Shown one piece after another: positions 21,049 through 32,273 of a stretch of 48,621 nt of DNA; within the stretch, counting starts at the first letter, position 1; each line of letters opens with the position of its first letter. Position numbers and translations under genes: made by a program. The notes beneath the pieces were generated by a model, which was not told where the DNA came from, ran no database searches, and worked only from the letters and a program-made list of their open reading frames with translations. Location: NCBI RefSeq assembly GCF_000340215.1, contig NW_006921535.1, forward strand, positions 883,564-932,184, read 5' to 3'. Source of the DNA: Pseudocercospora fijiensis CIRAD86. Its lineage: Eukaryota; Ascomycota; Dothideomycetes; Mycosphaerellales; Mycosphaerellaceae.

Positions 21049-22797
21049 CTAGCGATTACTAGGCCTGCTACCGGCGACTAACCTAGCAACTAACCTAGTA
21101 ACTAGCCCGACGAGAACCCTACTGCTAACGATAACGACTAGGCTAAAGCTAAGGCGGATAAACTAGGGAGAGATAATATCCTTAATAGGGTCTACTCCGA
21201 CAACTCCTATTATATCGCCTACTTCCTAACCTATACGAAGAAAGCGCCTAGCCTATTAAAGAGTTAATACCGTCGGGTTATTCGCTATTCTCGACGGTTC
21301 CTAGTTAAAGATTGAATCCTTTAGCGATAAGCGATAGTTAATGCACTACTCTAGCGTGTTATTAACGACCTAGCAGCCTAATAAGAAATCCTTCGTTCCG
21401 TTTACGACGAGCTCGGCTACCGGGCGGCGGAGGGCACCTTCGATGTCCTTCGTCGGCGCTACTAGTAGGACGGCGTATAGGCTAATATCTCCCGCTACTA
21501 TAAGAGCTGTCCTAAGTGCAATTTTAGGAATAGCTACCGACGTCTAGGAGAGCTACGTATTCCCGCTACCTAATTAGTCGGAGAGCGATAGTATAGCGAT
21601 AGGGTCTATCTTAGTCGCAATAATAGCTTGTATATTATTCGAGAGGGTCTTTCTCGATAGCCGGAGGCCTATTATTTCTATAAGGGCTACGGCGCTATTA
21701 ATGCTCGTAATATAGCTACCTTCCTATTTAAGGATCTGTTTTGCCGCTAGGGAACACCTTACGAGATTATCTTAGACAACGCTACGAACAATATAGCTAA
21801 AGAAGTTTAAGCGCTACTTATTTCGTATAGAGCGAGAAACGTTCGCATCTCCTCGTACTATCCCTAGTCGAATGCTATTATTAAGCGTAGCTATCGGTCT
21901 TTGATTAATGCCCTGTCTAAGATAACTAATAGAGGGGACAGGTCCGTTCCTATCTCTACCCGCGTTCTAGCCCTTCTCTAGGCGGATCGAACTACTATTA
22001 TCGATACGACTAGACTTACGCCGGTAGAGCTTATAATTAGGAGGGACGCCGTTCTTCCTATTAAGTTGTCCTATCGTACGTATAGCGTTTACGATTAGGG
22101 GTCTGTTCGTACTAGAGCGGATCTCCTTACCCTACGCGCTAAGGCTCTTAAGGATATAACTACTACTTCTTAGGAGGGACTTGCTCGACAATATCGCCTT
22201 CGTAAGGAGGCTAAGCAGTATTTCGACGACTATAATGCTATTAACTAGGAGCCTCTAAAGGTTAGCGATATAGTTCTTCTATACCGGTCGGAGCTAGAAT
22301 ATAGTTACTCCTATAAGCTAGCCTTTAAATAGAAAGGACCTTATAGAGTGTAGGAGGTCCTTTACGATAGTTCTACGTACCGTCTTTAGGAACTTAATAG
22401 TGCAACCTTAAAGCACTCGCACCCCCGGGCTAACCTAAAGAAGGTCGTCGAATTAAGAGAGCCTACCCGCCCTCCCCCGACTAAGGAGGAAGTTAATACT
22501 TCTATAGACCCTCTGCCTACCTTAGATGCCTATCGAGAGGAGGATCCTACCGCGATTATAGATCCTGTTCTGCCCGATAACTATATATATCCCTAGATAC
22601 GTCTTAGTAAGCTATTAGGAATAACCTATAAAGAAAGGGAGGGTTATATACGTATTAATTGCGCGCAGAGCATTTCCGATGTTAATTCCGATAGTAAACT
22701 AGACTTCTAGCTATCTAACTCTAACTCCGAGGAGGAGCTCGACTAGTCTAGCGACGAAGACCGCCTAGAATTATAGCTAGATCCCGAGACTAAATAA
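21049..22797 (+). pseudogene. pol: pol 3' part (integrase) of copy E2, RIP-inactivated
   Basis: It matches Gyp1 12711-14453: end of the RNase H linker, integrase zinc finger, core and GPY/F-like tail, with stop TAA at 22795-22797. The zinc-finger histidines and the DDE glutamate show the same RIP-type changes as Gyp1 (Lys codon near 21891). It was cut at its 5' side by insertion of M. Confidence 0.8.
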
Positions 22798-23035
22798 TTG
22801 CTTATCTTTCCCTACCTCTACTACGTTATTTTCCTTACCTTCTCCGCGCTATTAATATAGTGCCGCCCTATAGCTTTAGTCCTTACTACTTGTTCCTACG
22901 GTATTAATGCTTATAGTTGTTGCCCTCTTTTGCTTTTACTTTGTCTATTGTTTTGCTCTTTAGTCTTCGAGATATTACTATAACTTTATTCCTTGCTCTT
23001 GTTTCCTTAGATAGAACTATACGAGGCGTATTTTC

Positions 23036-23062
23036 CTAATAATACCCCGGGGGTAGCATTAG
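23036..23062. repeat. 27-bp GC-cored palindrome, copy 9
   Basis: CTAATAATACCCC left arm, GTAGCATTAG right end; counterpart of 14718-14744. Confidence 0.85.
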
Positions 23063-23341
23063 GAAAATGGCCGAACCTAACCCTCTCCCTTCCTAGCTCT
23101 TAGATAGATATAGCAACCTAGGTCGATAGCCTCTAAGAATAGGGACCTTAGGCTATTAAGCTTAGCGTTTAGAAGAAGGAAGAAGGAAGAAGGTAAACGT
23201 ATAGACTACCTTTACGTGCTTGCTAATGTAAAAGGTAATACTGCATCTATAACGGTAGTACTATAGGCTAACGCACTAACGAATTAGCTGCGCTAGGCCT
23301 AGGCGACTTGCTCCTTGTTACCGAGTATCTCTAGAGAAAAA

Positions 23342-23368
23342 CCAATACTACCCCGGGGGTATTATTAG
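23342..23368. repeat. 27-bp GC-cored palindrome, copy 10
   Basis: CCAATACTACCCC left arm, GGTATTATTAG right end; counterpart of 15149-15175. Confidence 0.85.
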
Positions 23369-23785
23369 TCCCGCTAGCTTTACTACTATAGATTTCTGCT
23401 AAGGACTCGAACTAACTAGTTATATTTCGAGTGCGCGAGAATCTACGATAGCTAAAGGTTAACAAAGGCGCGTAGTCGCTACTAGTAATTAGCTAGAACG
23501 ATTATTAAACTTTAGCCTGCCCTAATAATAAAGAAGTCTCGCATGCAGCTTTACTTTTATATATAGCCGTTATCCGTTTGCTTTACTAGCGCGGAATATA
23601 CGGACTACGTTACCTTCGCACTATATTTAAAGCGAGCTTCCTAAGCTCCTTCTTCTACTCGATTACTAACTAACTCGCTACCGCCTAACTACCCCCCCCC
23701 TTCTATCTAAACCCTTTAATCATTATTGTTAAGTAACGAATATACTTGCAAACTCGTTTACAACCTACTTCTGCTTCGGTCGACT

Positions 23786-26292
23786 ATGTTTTCCGGCGCC
23801 TCGAATCCGCTAGGCGCTAGTAGTAGTAACGACCTACCTGCCCCTATTAACTTAAGCCTAGCTGCCCTAGTTCCGATCGAAGCCCTATCCGATAGCGCCT
23901 TAGCTGCTACAACCAGCCTCGAGTACTGCTTCTAGATCGTTACCGCCCTTAAAGACCCTTAAGAGAAGATCTAGAACGCTCGTACCCTACTACGCGTTAT
24001 TAATAGGAATATTAAGAAGGCTACTGTCTTAGTTACGTACGGTATAAACAACTTGCGTTAGTCTATCGGTAAGCGTATCTTTAAGCGCGAGGTTCTTAAC
24101 GATATAGATATCGAACAAGCCTTTCCTATCGTCTATAGCCTTAAGATAGCCGGTACCTAGATTCGCTTACGCTTTAAGACCCTCGACTAGGCTTTCGAAT
24201 ACTAGGGAGGACTAAGCAGTCTTCCTAAGAGCCTTATTAACTTCGCCTATAGTAGATAAGAGCGTACTAAGCAGGTCTCTTCGTTCGTTAATAAGTATAA
24301 GGTCCGTCGTTAAGGCGCCGAGCATCTTTCCTATACTATAATCTATCGCATATCTACCGCTAGCAAGAAGGTAGGCAAGTAGCTACTTAACTTGTCCTTT
24401 ACGCTTAACGACTTTACGACAGCCTACTAGAAGAAGTGCTGCGATGCGATTGTCTAGGTCGATCTTAACGTATAGACAACTAAGGATCTACTAAAAGAGA
24501 AGGGCTATCGCATTAATAGTATAGGCTTTATTGTTAAGGGTTAAGAGGCTCCTATCGTTAATGTCCTTAAACGTAAGGCTCTTCGCCTAGAAACCGAGGC
24601 CGATATAGCTACTAGTCTTACGCTTGCTATAGAAATATAGGCTAAAGATCGTCCTAGATTCGTCGCTCGACCCGTAATAACAAAGTCCCTTAGGAAGTTT
24701 AAGACGAGCGCGCTAAGGCCGAAGTAGCGCGTAAGAAGGTATTATATACTCGCTAGGCCCTCCGTAAGGCTACTAAGAAATATAGTACTCCTTCTAGTAC
24801 CGACTATAGTACTAACTATAGTACTAACTATAGTAACTCGGATATTAATATACTAGATATACTACTAGAAGATGTCTCCTCCGAAGGCTCCTTTAGCGAG
24901 CGTAGAGATAGAGGCCTCTCGCCGATCCTATTAACTAAGAACATCTATAGTTCTTGCAAGGGCGACTCTATTACGCATCTTATTACTAATATCGATATAG
25001 TTCCTAAAGCCGATATAGGCAAAGCTCCTACCGCCCTATCTATCTATTAATAGCTCGACGACCTTAGTAAGCTAGGTAAAGAGCGGTTTACTATATATAC
25101 TAACTATGTTAAGAAGGCCGCTAAGGTCTATAGTCTCGATGCTAGTACTAAGGCGAGTGTCCTCGTCGGTCGCCTATTAAAGATTAGTCGCGAGGTTGCT
25201 AATTAGGATACCTTTACTGCCCTTAAGACTAGTTATACTAACTAGTTTCCTAGACGCCCTACTGCCGCCCCGACCTCTCTAGGACTCTACGTATTCAACC
25301 CTACTAGCACTATTACTCGCGATCTCGCGCTAACTAAGCGTCGGTATAAGTTAATTACTAGCATTCTCGGCTAAGGCACTTCCTTCGACCGTTTTCGTTA
25401 AACTAGCAATGCTATCTTCTCTCGAGTCTTCGGTTAGATATAGTCGCCTTATAGAGCGCACCTTCCTCTTATTATCGACCTAATATAGGAGGAGTTTCGC
25501 ATATTCTTTTAGCATATGCGTAAACTGCCTAAGTTTAAGCAGGAAGGCCGCAATGCCCTTTAAACCTATAGAGTAAGCAACTAAATCGTCCGTTAGTATC
25601 CCGCCTTATAGCTCTTAGCCGTTACCCTTCGACCTAATTACATATACGAGCTTATCTCCGTCCCTAAGCCTACTAAGTACTTTAAGGTAGGTAATAGCGG
25701 TTATAAGAACTGCCCTACTAAGGAGACTTCTCGTCTCGGATAAGATATAGTTAAGCTCGCAGCTAGTAAGGGTGCTAGCTATCTGCGTATTAAGGTTTCT
25801 CTTATATCTAAAGATAAGACCGCCTATTTAACTATTATCGAGGGCATATACGAACTAGAGGTCTTCGAGAACTAGGTTAAGAAGCTTAATGCCTATAGCC
25901 TAGTTCTACTAAACAAGATTAGCAAGCTTACTAATAAGCACCTTACTAACGACGACCTCGGTTATATATTCGATAGATAGCCTAACGAAGGCGAGGCAGC
26001 TTAGTAGATCCTTAACCCTCTAAAGGAATGCGAGGTCTCTATTTAGATACTATACCTTCCGTATAGCGATCTAAAGCCCGAGAGCGACCGTATATTAATC
26101 GACCTAGGCTACTCTCGTATTATCGACGGCACTAAGATTAAGGGCTACGATAACTTGACCGTCGCTAAGGTTGCTAAGGCGTACCGCAATCTAACCGCCC
26201 TTCTAGGTTTTAACACCTTCGTACCGTTCGCCTTCCCTACCGCTATCTTAGTCGAAGGCCTTAGTTACATTTCTAATACCCTAGTCGGCAGA
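23786..26292 (+). pseudogene. ORF3 of copy E2, interrupted by an assembly gap
   Basis: It begins with an intact ATG (23786-23788) and MFSGASNPLGASS, which supports the start chosen for Gyp1 ORF3. It then follows Gyp1 ORF3 closely. A short insertion near 24650 (around CCTAGATTCGT) and other small indels shift the frame relative to Gyp1. A 12-bp tandem (TATAGTACTAAC type) near 24800 has one more unit than Gyp1. RIP stops are present. The C-terminal part runs into the N gap at 26293. Confidence 0.7.
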
Positions 26293-26392
26293 NNNNNNNN
26301 NNNNNNNNNNNNNNNNNNNNNNNNNNNNNNNNNNNNNNNNNNNNNNNNNNNNNNNNNNNNNNNNNNNNNNNNNNNNNNNNNNNNNNNNNNNN
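26293..26392. other. assembly gap (100 N)
   Basis: It falls at the 3' end of ORF3 of E2, where the counterpart of palindrome copy 7 should be. Confidence 0.99.
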
Positions 26393-26484
26393 CTATAAAA
26401 GATAGCCTTAGCTAAGATGCCTAAGGTTACTATATAACTGTTTGTTTTGAGCGTACAATGTAAAGCGTATCTAGTTAGATACGA

Positions 26485-26497
26485 AGAAAGGGAGGGA
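26485..26497 (+). promoter_or_regulatory. polypurine tract of copy E2
   Basis: AGAAAGGGAGGGA lies directly against the 3' LTR, identical to that of Gyp1. Confidence 0.75.
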
Positions 26498-26777
26498 TAT
26501 TAGCTAGTAACCGGCCCTATATACCTAGGCTAAGTTTTAAGCCTATATAAGAGGCCTCCTTCTGCATTATAGATAGAGCACTAACCTCGTATAGTACATT
26601 GTTTATGTTACACTTCTACAATGCCTATATTGCAGGGCTCTAGTTATTAGCCTAAGCAACCGTCTTATTATCCTATTATGCTAAACATAGCTGCCTATAT
26701 TGCTATAGGTTATGTTACCCTCGGTAGCCTATACTATTGCTACTAGTAGTAGTAGTAGTATTGGTTTCCGTCCTTTA
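26498..26777 (+). repeat. 3' LTR of copy E2
   Basis: 280 bp, matching the other family 1 LTRs, with TATA box and GTAGTAG run near the end. Confidence 0.9.
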
Positions 26778-27327
26778 ATAGCTAGCTAGGGAGTATATAG
26801 CTATAGGATTAGAGCCGGAACTAATAGAGTTAGATTAGCTATTAGTAGTACGTAGTTAGTTAGCGGCGCCTTAGAATTAGGAAGCTAGAATAATTAAGTT
26901 TATAAATATTATATACTAATCGGCAATCTACGAGCCGGCCGCGAGTATATAGAGAGTCGCTTTTTCTAGTTCGATTTTACCTATAACCTTCTTAAACCTC
27001 TACTATTTCTATCTCTATTTATCTAATAATATCTACTAACTAGGGCACCTATTATACTAAATTAGGCGTCGACTATATAAAGATATATAGTAAATACTAA
27101 TACTATTTATAATACGGCCTTCTTAATCCCGATTATAATCGGATTATCGGATCTACTAAGCGAGTAATTTATTCGCGAGTAATTAGTAGCCGCTACTACG
27201 AGTAGCTCCGCGAGTATAGTACGAGGCTTTAATACGTTCTCTTCTATACCTAAGGCGGCTAATACTATACGTAATGCTACTAGTTAGTATTATAAGCTAA
27301 CAACTCGAATACTAAATACTAGATCTC
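26778..27327 (+). pseudogene. coding-like relic of unknown family
   Basis: This stretch lies between E2 and the family 2 element. A plus-strand frame from about 26793 reads as protein-like, with W-rich text if TAG is taken as Trp (EPELIELD, then LAAPWNWEA after correction by eye), and a second readable stretch near 27120-27250 (NPDYNRIIGSTKRVI). I do not recognise it. It could be host DNA hit by RIP or an older transposon. Confidence 0.3.
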
Positions 27328-28229
27328 TATAAGAAGGGTTATATTAGCAGGTAGATAGGGTAGTAGTAGGTATAAGTAGTATTCGATAAGGATCTAGGAG
27401 GAGAGGGAGGAAGGTAGGAGAGTAAGGCAGGAGAGTTAGCCTAACGCTAAGCGCCAAGCCCTGCCTAAGGCATTAAGACCCTAGCTTTACTCGGCCTAGT
27501 TACATGCTAATTACGTATAACCTCTTTAGCCCTAATACACGCTTCCCTTCTAAAGGCCGCGCCCTCGTAGCCTGCCTATATTCTAATCTCGACCTCTATT
27601 GCTACTAACTTAGCAAGTCTAATAAGCCGCTTAGCCGTACTAAATTAAACACTTAACTACCTAATTATGTAACTATATTAAACCTTACCTCTAATACAAT
27701 ATAATATATAACTCTAACTGCGCTATTCTTATATATAATAAAGTAATATATATCTACGAGAATTAAGGACTATCGACTAATTATAATACGAGCGCGTCTT
27801 CCCTACTATAATAGGTAGACGTACGAGGTATTATAGCCCTACCCCCGTTCTAAGTAATGTCGTACCGAGTTCTTTGCGTCTACTCTTAAAAGACCTAGCA
27901 ATGTCCGCTTCCGAGGGTTGTCCGTTCCGAGGGATTGTTCTTGTTATTATAAGGGCTATTATTGTTCGTAGTTTCGCTAGCCCTAATTAGTTAGGTTTAG
28001 TAGCCTTTAAGTATTAACTAATTATATCTTTTGTTAGGACTAAAGAGGTTATACGTAATTAGTATATAACCGGGCTCGAGTAAAGCTAGGGTCTTAATGC
28101 CTTAGGCAGGGCTTAGCGCTTAGTAATAGGCTAACTTGCCTACCTTCCTCCCTCTCCTCCTAGCTCCTTATCGAATACTACTCGTACCTACTACTACCCT
28201 ATCTACCTGCTAATATAACCCTTCTTATA
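27328..28229 (+). repeat. 5' LTR of family 2 element Gyp2p, with long inverted ends
   Basis: 902 bp, starting TATAAGAAGGG and ending CCCTTCTTATA. The first about 220 and last about 196 bases are inverted copies of each other, nearly identical. The same sequence begins again at 36712, so it acts as a direct terminal repeat. A TATA-rich stretch is near 27735-27755. Confidence 0.75.
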
Positions 28230-28447
28230 TAGTATTCGATCTACCCTTTAAGGGCAGTAGCTAGATAGTCCTTATTTTAAGCTTTTAGCGGTATAGCTAC
28301 GAATAAGACTAATCTAACTATATTGCGCCCGAAGAACGGGACCTATACGTACTATTCTATCGAAACAACCGTACTAATTATCAAGCAAGGCCTTCTATAC
28401 GGCCTATTACACTAAGTTACGTATACTAGGCCGATATCTACTAATTC
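28230..28447 (+). other. leader of Gyp2p
   Basis: A short untranslated stretch between LTR and gag. TAGTATTCGATC right behind the LTR could be a RIP-changed primer-binding site (TGG...), not assigned to a tRNA. Confidence 0.35.
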
Positions 28448-29857
28448 CGCTATATCCGCATCTTAGGGGCTAATAATACATTATTAGTGTCGCCCCTTAT
28501 AATAGCCGGTTTATTACGAAACAACAACCGTACTACCGCTAGTAGCGCTAGTAACGACAACGCTAGTAGTATAGTGCCTACTAAAGTGCCTACTAAAGCA
28601 CCTGCTAAAGAGCCTGCTACTAAGGTGCCTCCTACTAAAGGGCCTACTACTAAGCCTACTAAAGAACCTATAATTCTAGGTAACGACCTAGAATTGCCTA
28701 TCGACGATATTCTTAACAATATTGTTAACCGTCGATATAGCTAACTAGCCTTTAGCCCCTAACTAGTAGGGAGACTCTAAGAAGCTACCTAAAACAGGCT
28801 TACTACCCTACGTTAAGAATAACAGCTAAAGGATAACCTCCTCGAAATTCGCCGCCTTTAGGAGGCCCTAATAACTAATACTAAGCCGATAGTAGGGCCT
28901 TCCTTACTAGCTATTTAAAAGAAGGATATAAAACTCAAGGATTGCACCGTGTTTAATAGCTCTAGTCGAAAGCAATACAATAACTATATTCGTAACTGTA
29001 AGCTTAACTAGCGCAATACACCGAGAGCGCTACTAGATAACTATTCCTTAGTTGTCTATGCTATATAGTATATTAACGGTAACCCTAAGCGTACGTAGGA
29101 TAACTATTTTGATTCCCTTTACGACTAGACCGCTATTTAATAGCAAGACTATAAGACTATTATATTAAATACCCTTAGCAACCCTATATTGCGCTAGTAG
29201 TACGCCTAAGACTAATACCTACGTACTAAACAAAAGGCCGACTAAACCTCTCGATCCTTCGAGGCCTGTCTAAAGACCCTTAAGGACGATTTGCTACCTA
29301 AGACCGACTCTATCTAGATATCTAAGATACGACCTAAACTAAGATAGGAACTAGTCCTTAAATTAGACCGCCGCCGTATATTCGAATAGGCTAATCTTAT
29401 ACGCATTTAATTTATAATTAAAGTACAGACTATAGAGCGTATAGTATAGCTATAGCAACGGTTGGAATCTAAGATACGACTATCTACTAACCGTAGCCGC
29501 GGTAGAAACTAAGGAGGTACTCCCTAAACTAACACTACTAACAATAGAAACAGTAACGACTAACGTAGAAGAGGCAGGGGCCGATACTGCGGTAGAAACC
29601 CCTAGCGAGGAAGAGGACAAGGAAGGGGCTTATTTCTATATGCCCCTAATCGTTCCTCTAATTCTAGCGCTAATCCGAGTAGATATAGCAACCTCCTAAC
29701 TAGATTAAAGTGCTTTAACTACGACAGCACTAGCCACCTACTAGGCTAATGCGATAAACCTAAGGATTAGGCCCGAATCGACCGTACTACCGCCGAGCAC
29801 CGTAAGCACCTTTTAGCCGCTAATGCTACCTCTATCGGTCCTTCGAAAAAAGAATAA
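28448..29857 (+). pseudogene. gag: gag of Gyp2p, RIP-inactivated
   Basis: One frame with a Lys-Pro-Thr-rich N-terminal region (28570-28670, repeats of PTK-type triplets), a capsid-like middle, an Arg-Gly-rich stretch (29560-29640) and a CCHC zinc knuckle at 29711-29752 with exact spacing C-x2-[C to Y]-x4-H-x4-C. The frame ends at TAA 29855-29857 just after six A and a G. The N-terminal start is uncertain because the ATG is not visible. Several TAG/TAA stops at Gln-like positions. Confidence 0.8.
29846..29852 (+). promoter_or_regulatory. putative -1 frameshift site between gag and pol (family 2)
   Basis: AAAAAAG at the end of gag. The pol frame is -1 relative to gag and is open from here onward. 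Gyp2m has the same A run and the same frame relation at 42148-42154 (complement). Confidence 0.55.
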
Positions 29858-32259
29858 GCGCCGTACTAACTGTTAGCCTTATACGGCGTAAGACTATCGA
29901 CATTGTACTAGCTATTACACGCACCTATCTCGTATCGGACACGCATAGAACTAATTATAAAACTAAGGTTACGCTAGACCTAGGAAATTCAGTTAGTGCC
30001 CTTATTAACTATCGCCTAGCTAAGTAATTAGACCTTCGACAATTGCCTAGGACTAACCTGCTAACCCTTGCTTAGTTTAATAACGCTCGGCACTTAACCT
30101 ATAGAGCCTACAATGTTTATACAGCCCTAAAGGACGACCTCGGAAATAAACGCCTACTAGACTTTACTATCTATATAGTAGATATAGACAGCCTCCCCTC
30201 CGACCTTGTTATTAGTAACCCTATTCTTAAGTATTACGCTATAGTTATAGACCTAGGCCTTTAATAGTAGCGATTCAGAATCGCTAGGAAGGAGGACATT
30301 AAATACATTAATGTTAGTAAGTGCCCTAATAATATTAGGGTCCTATTTATTAGCAACCTAACCCTAGCTAATCCGACTACCGATCTGCTCGGTAGTAATA
30401 ACGAAGAACCTATGCCCCCTAACGGCATAGACCCTAACTAGCTTGCTCGTATACTAGAGCCTATTCGAGAGACCTATATTAATGTATTTAAATACTACCT
30501 AGCGTCGATATTGCCTATATTCAAGGAGACAGATTATAAGATTAACATTATAGAGAGCAAGGAGGTTCCTTTTAGTCCCCTCTACAACCTTAGTAAACGA
30601 GAGCTTGCTATATTACGTAAGTACCTAGAGGAAAACCTAGCTAATAGTCGAATTTAGTATAGTAATAGCCCTGCTAGTGCACCTATCCTGTTCGTACTAA
30701 AGAAGGATAGTAGCCTACGCCTATATGTCGACTATCGTAGGCTTAATACTATTACTATTAAAGACCGCTATCTACTCCCTCTTATTAATAAGACCCTCGA
30801 TCGCCTTTCTAGGGCTTACTACTATACTATACTAGACATTAAGGATGCGTACTATCGTATCCGCATTCGTAAGGGTAACGAATAGAAAACAGCCTTCCGT
30901 ACTCGCTATAGCTATTTCGAGTACTTAGTTATACTATTTAGCCTAGCTAATGCCCCTATAACATTCTAGTCCTAAATTAATCGGGCCCTTTCGGGCCTAT
31001 TAGACTACCTCTACGTAGTCTATCTAGACGATATCCTAGTCTATATATACTTACCTAACATTGCGGAATATTAGGCCGCCGTACGTAAGGTGCTCGACCG
31101 CCTACAAGCCTATAGCTTGTATTGCAAGCCTTCTAAATGCACCTTTACTACTAAAGAGGTGTTATTCCTCGGCTTCCTCGTATTAACCGAGGGTGTTAAG
31201 GCTAATCCTAATCGGATCAAAACTATTACTAAATAGCCTGTTCCTACGTTAATTAAGGAGCTATAGTCGTTCCTCGGCTTCGCTAATTTCTATCGTCGGT
31301 TTATTAAGGGCTATTCGAGGCATGTAATACTATTAACTAAGCTTACTAAAACCAAGGCTAATCTATCTAGAGAGTTTAAATAGACTAATAGAGTACAAGC
31401 CGCTTTTAACGGTTTAAAGAAGCGCTTTACTAAAGTCCCCTTATTATACTACTTCGTACTAAGCAAACTAATCCGCATTAAGACTAACGCTTTACAGTTT
31501 GCTATATTAGCTATTATGTCCTAATAATCGGACAAGGACTATTATTAGTACCTAATTGCCTTCTTTTTACGGAAGATAATTGATATAGAACGTCGCTACG
31601 AGACCTACGAGCAAGAACTCTTAGCTATTGTCGAGGCCTTTAAGCACTAGAGGTACTACCTCGATAGGGCTTAATATATAATACAGGTCTATATAGACTA
31701 TAACAACCTCCGTAGCATTACTAAGGTTACTAGGGTTATAGGTCGATAGGCTAGATAGGCCGTCTACCTCGCCGGGTTTGATTTTAATATATTATACCGG
31801 CTAGGCGTAAGTAACCCTACCGATAGCCTATCGAGGCGACCTAATTACGATAGCGAGACCTAATATATCAATTCTTTGTTTCTAACCCTATAGTATAAGA
31901 TTGCTATAGCCCGTATTATTAATAAGTACGCGTAGGATAAGCGGCTTACCGGACTCCGCGACGGCTTAAAGCATATTAATGCTCTTGCTATATTAATAGT
32001 ACGTATTAAGGCAAGGGCTAAGGACATAGATAGGAGAAGTTATAATAACTCCCTAGTCGATATCGCTATATATAGTAATAGCGATTAAAGCACTAATATA
32101 GTTAATCCGGCTGCTAGTGCTATTAGATATATATAATACGTACCTCGTTTAATAGCGAGGGTGCTATTAAATAACCTTGCAAATAGGGATAGTTAATCGT
32201 TTATAGATAAGCTATTACGTGCTTAGTAGAGGGACGCCTTTGCTACTAAACGTATCGAC

Positions 32260-32273
32260 AAGCTTGTAAGTAG
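32260..32273. repeat. target-site duplication of the LINE, left
   Basis: AAGCTTGTAAGTAG, repeated exactly at 35407-35420. The unoccupied site is seen in Gyp2m near 39718-39735. Confidence 0.9.

Larger units (their letters stand above)
22798..23785 (+). other. pol-ORF3 spacer of copy E2
   Basis: No gene. It holds a pyrimidine-rich tract, palindromes at 23036 and 23342, and a putative ORF3 promoter near 23625-23705 with TATTTAA and a run of C. It lacks about 125 bp found in Gyp1, including the internal polypurine-like tract. Confidence 0.55.
21049..26777 (+). mobile_element. Ty3/Gypsy family 1 copy E2, 3' part
   Basis: It is collinear with Gyp1 12711-18802: integrase part of pol, spacer, ORF3, polypurine tract, 3' LTR. 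Its 5' part is not in the window and would lie left of position 64, because element M (with Gyp1 inside) interrupts it. Confidence 0.8.

Noticed and set aside
28450..28719. Minus-strand open frame of 89 codons
   Set aside because: Antisense to the Lys-Pro-Thr repeat region of Gyp2p gag; its Gly/Val/Leu text is the complement of the repeat.
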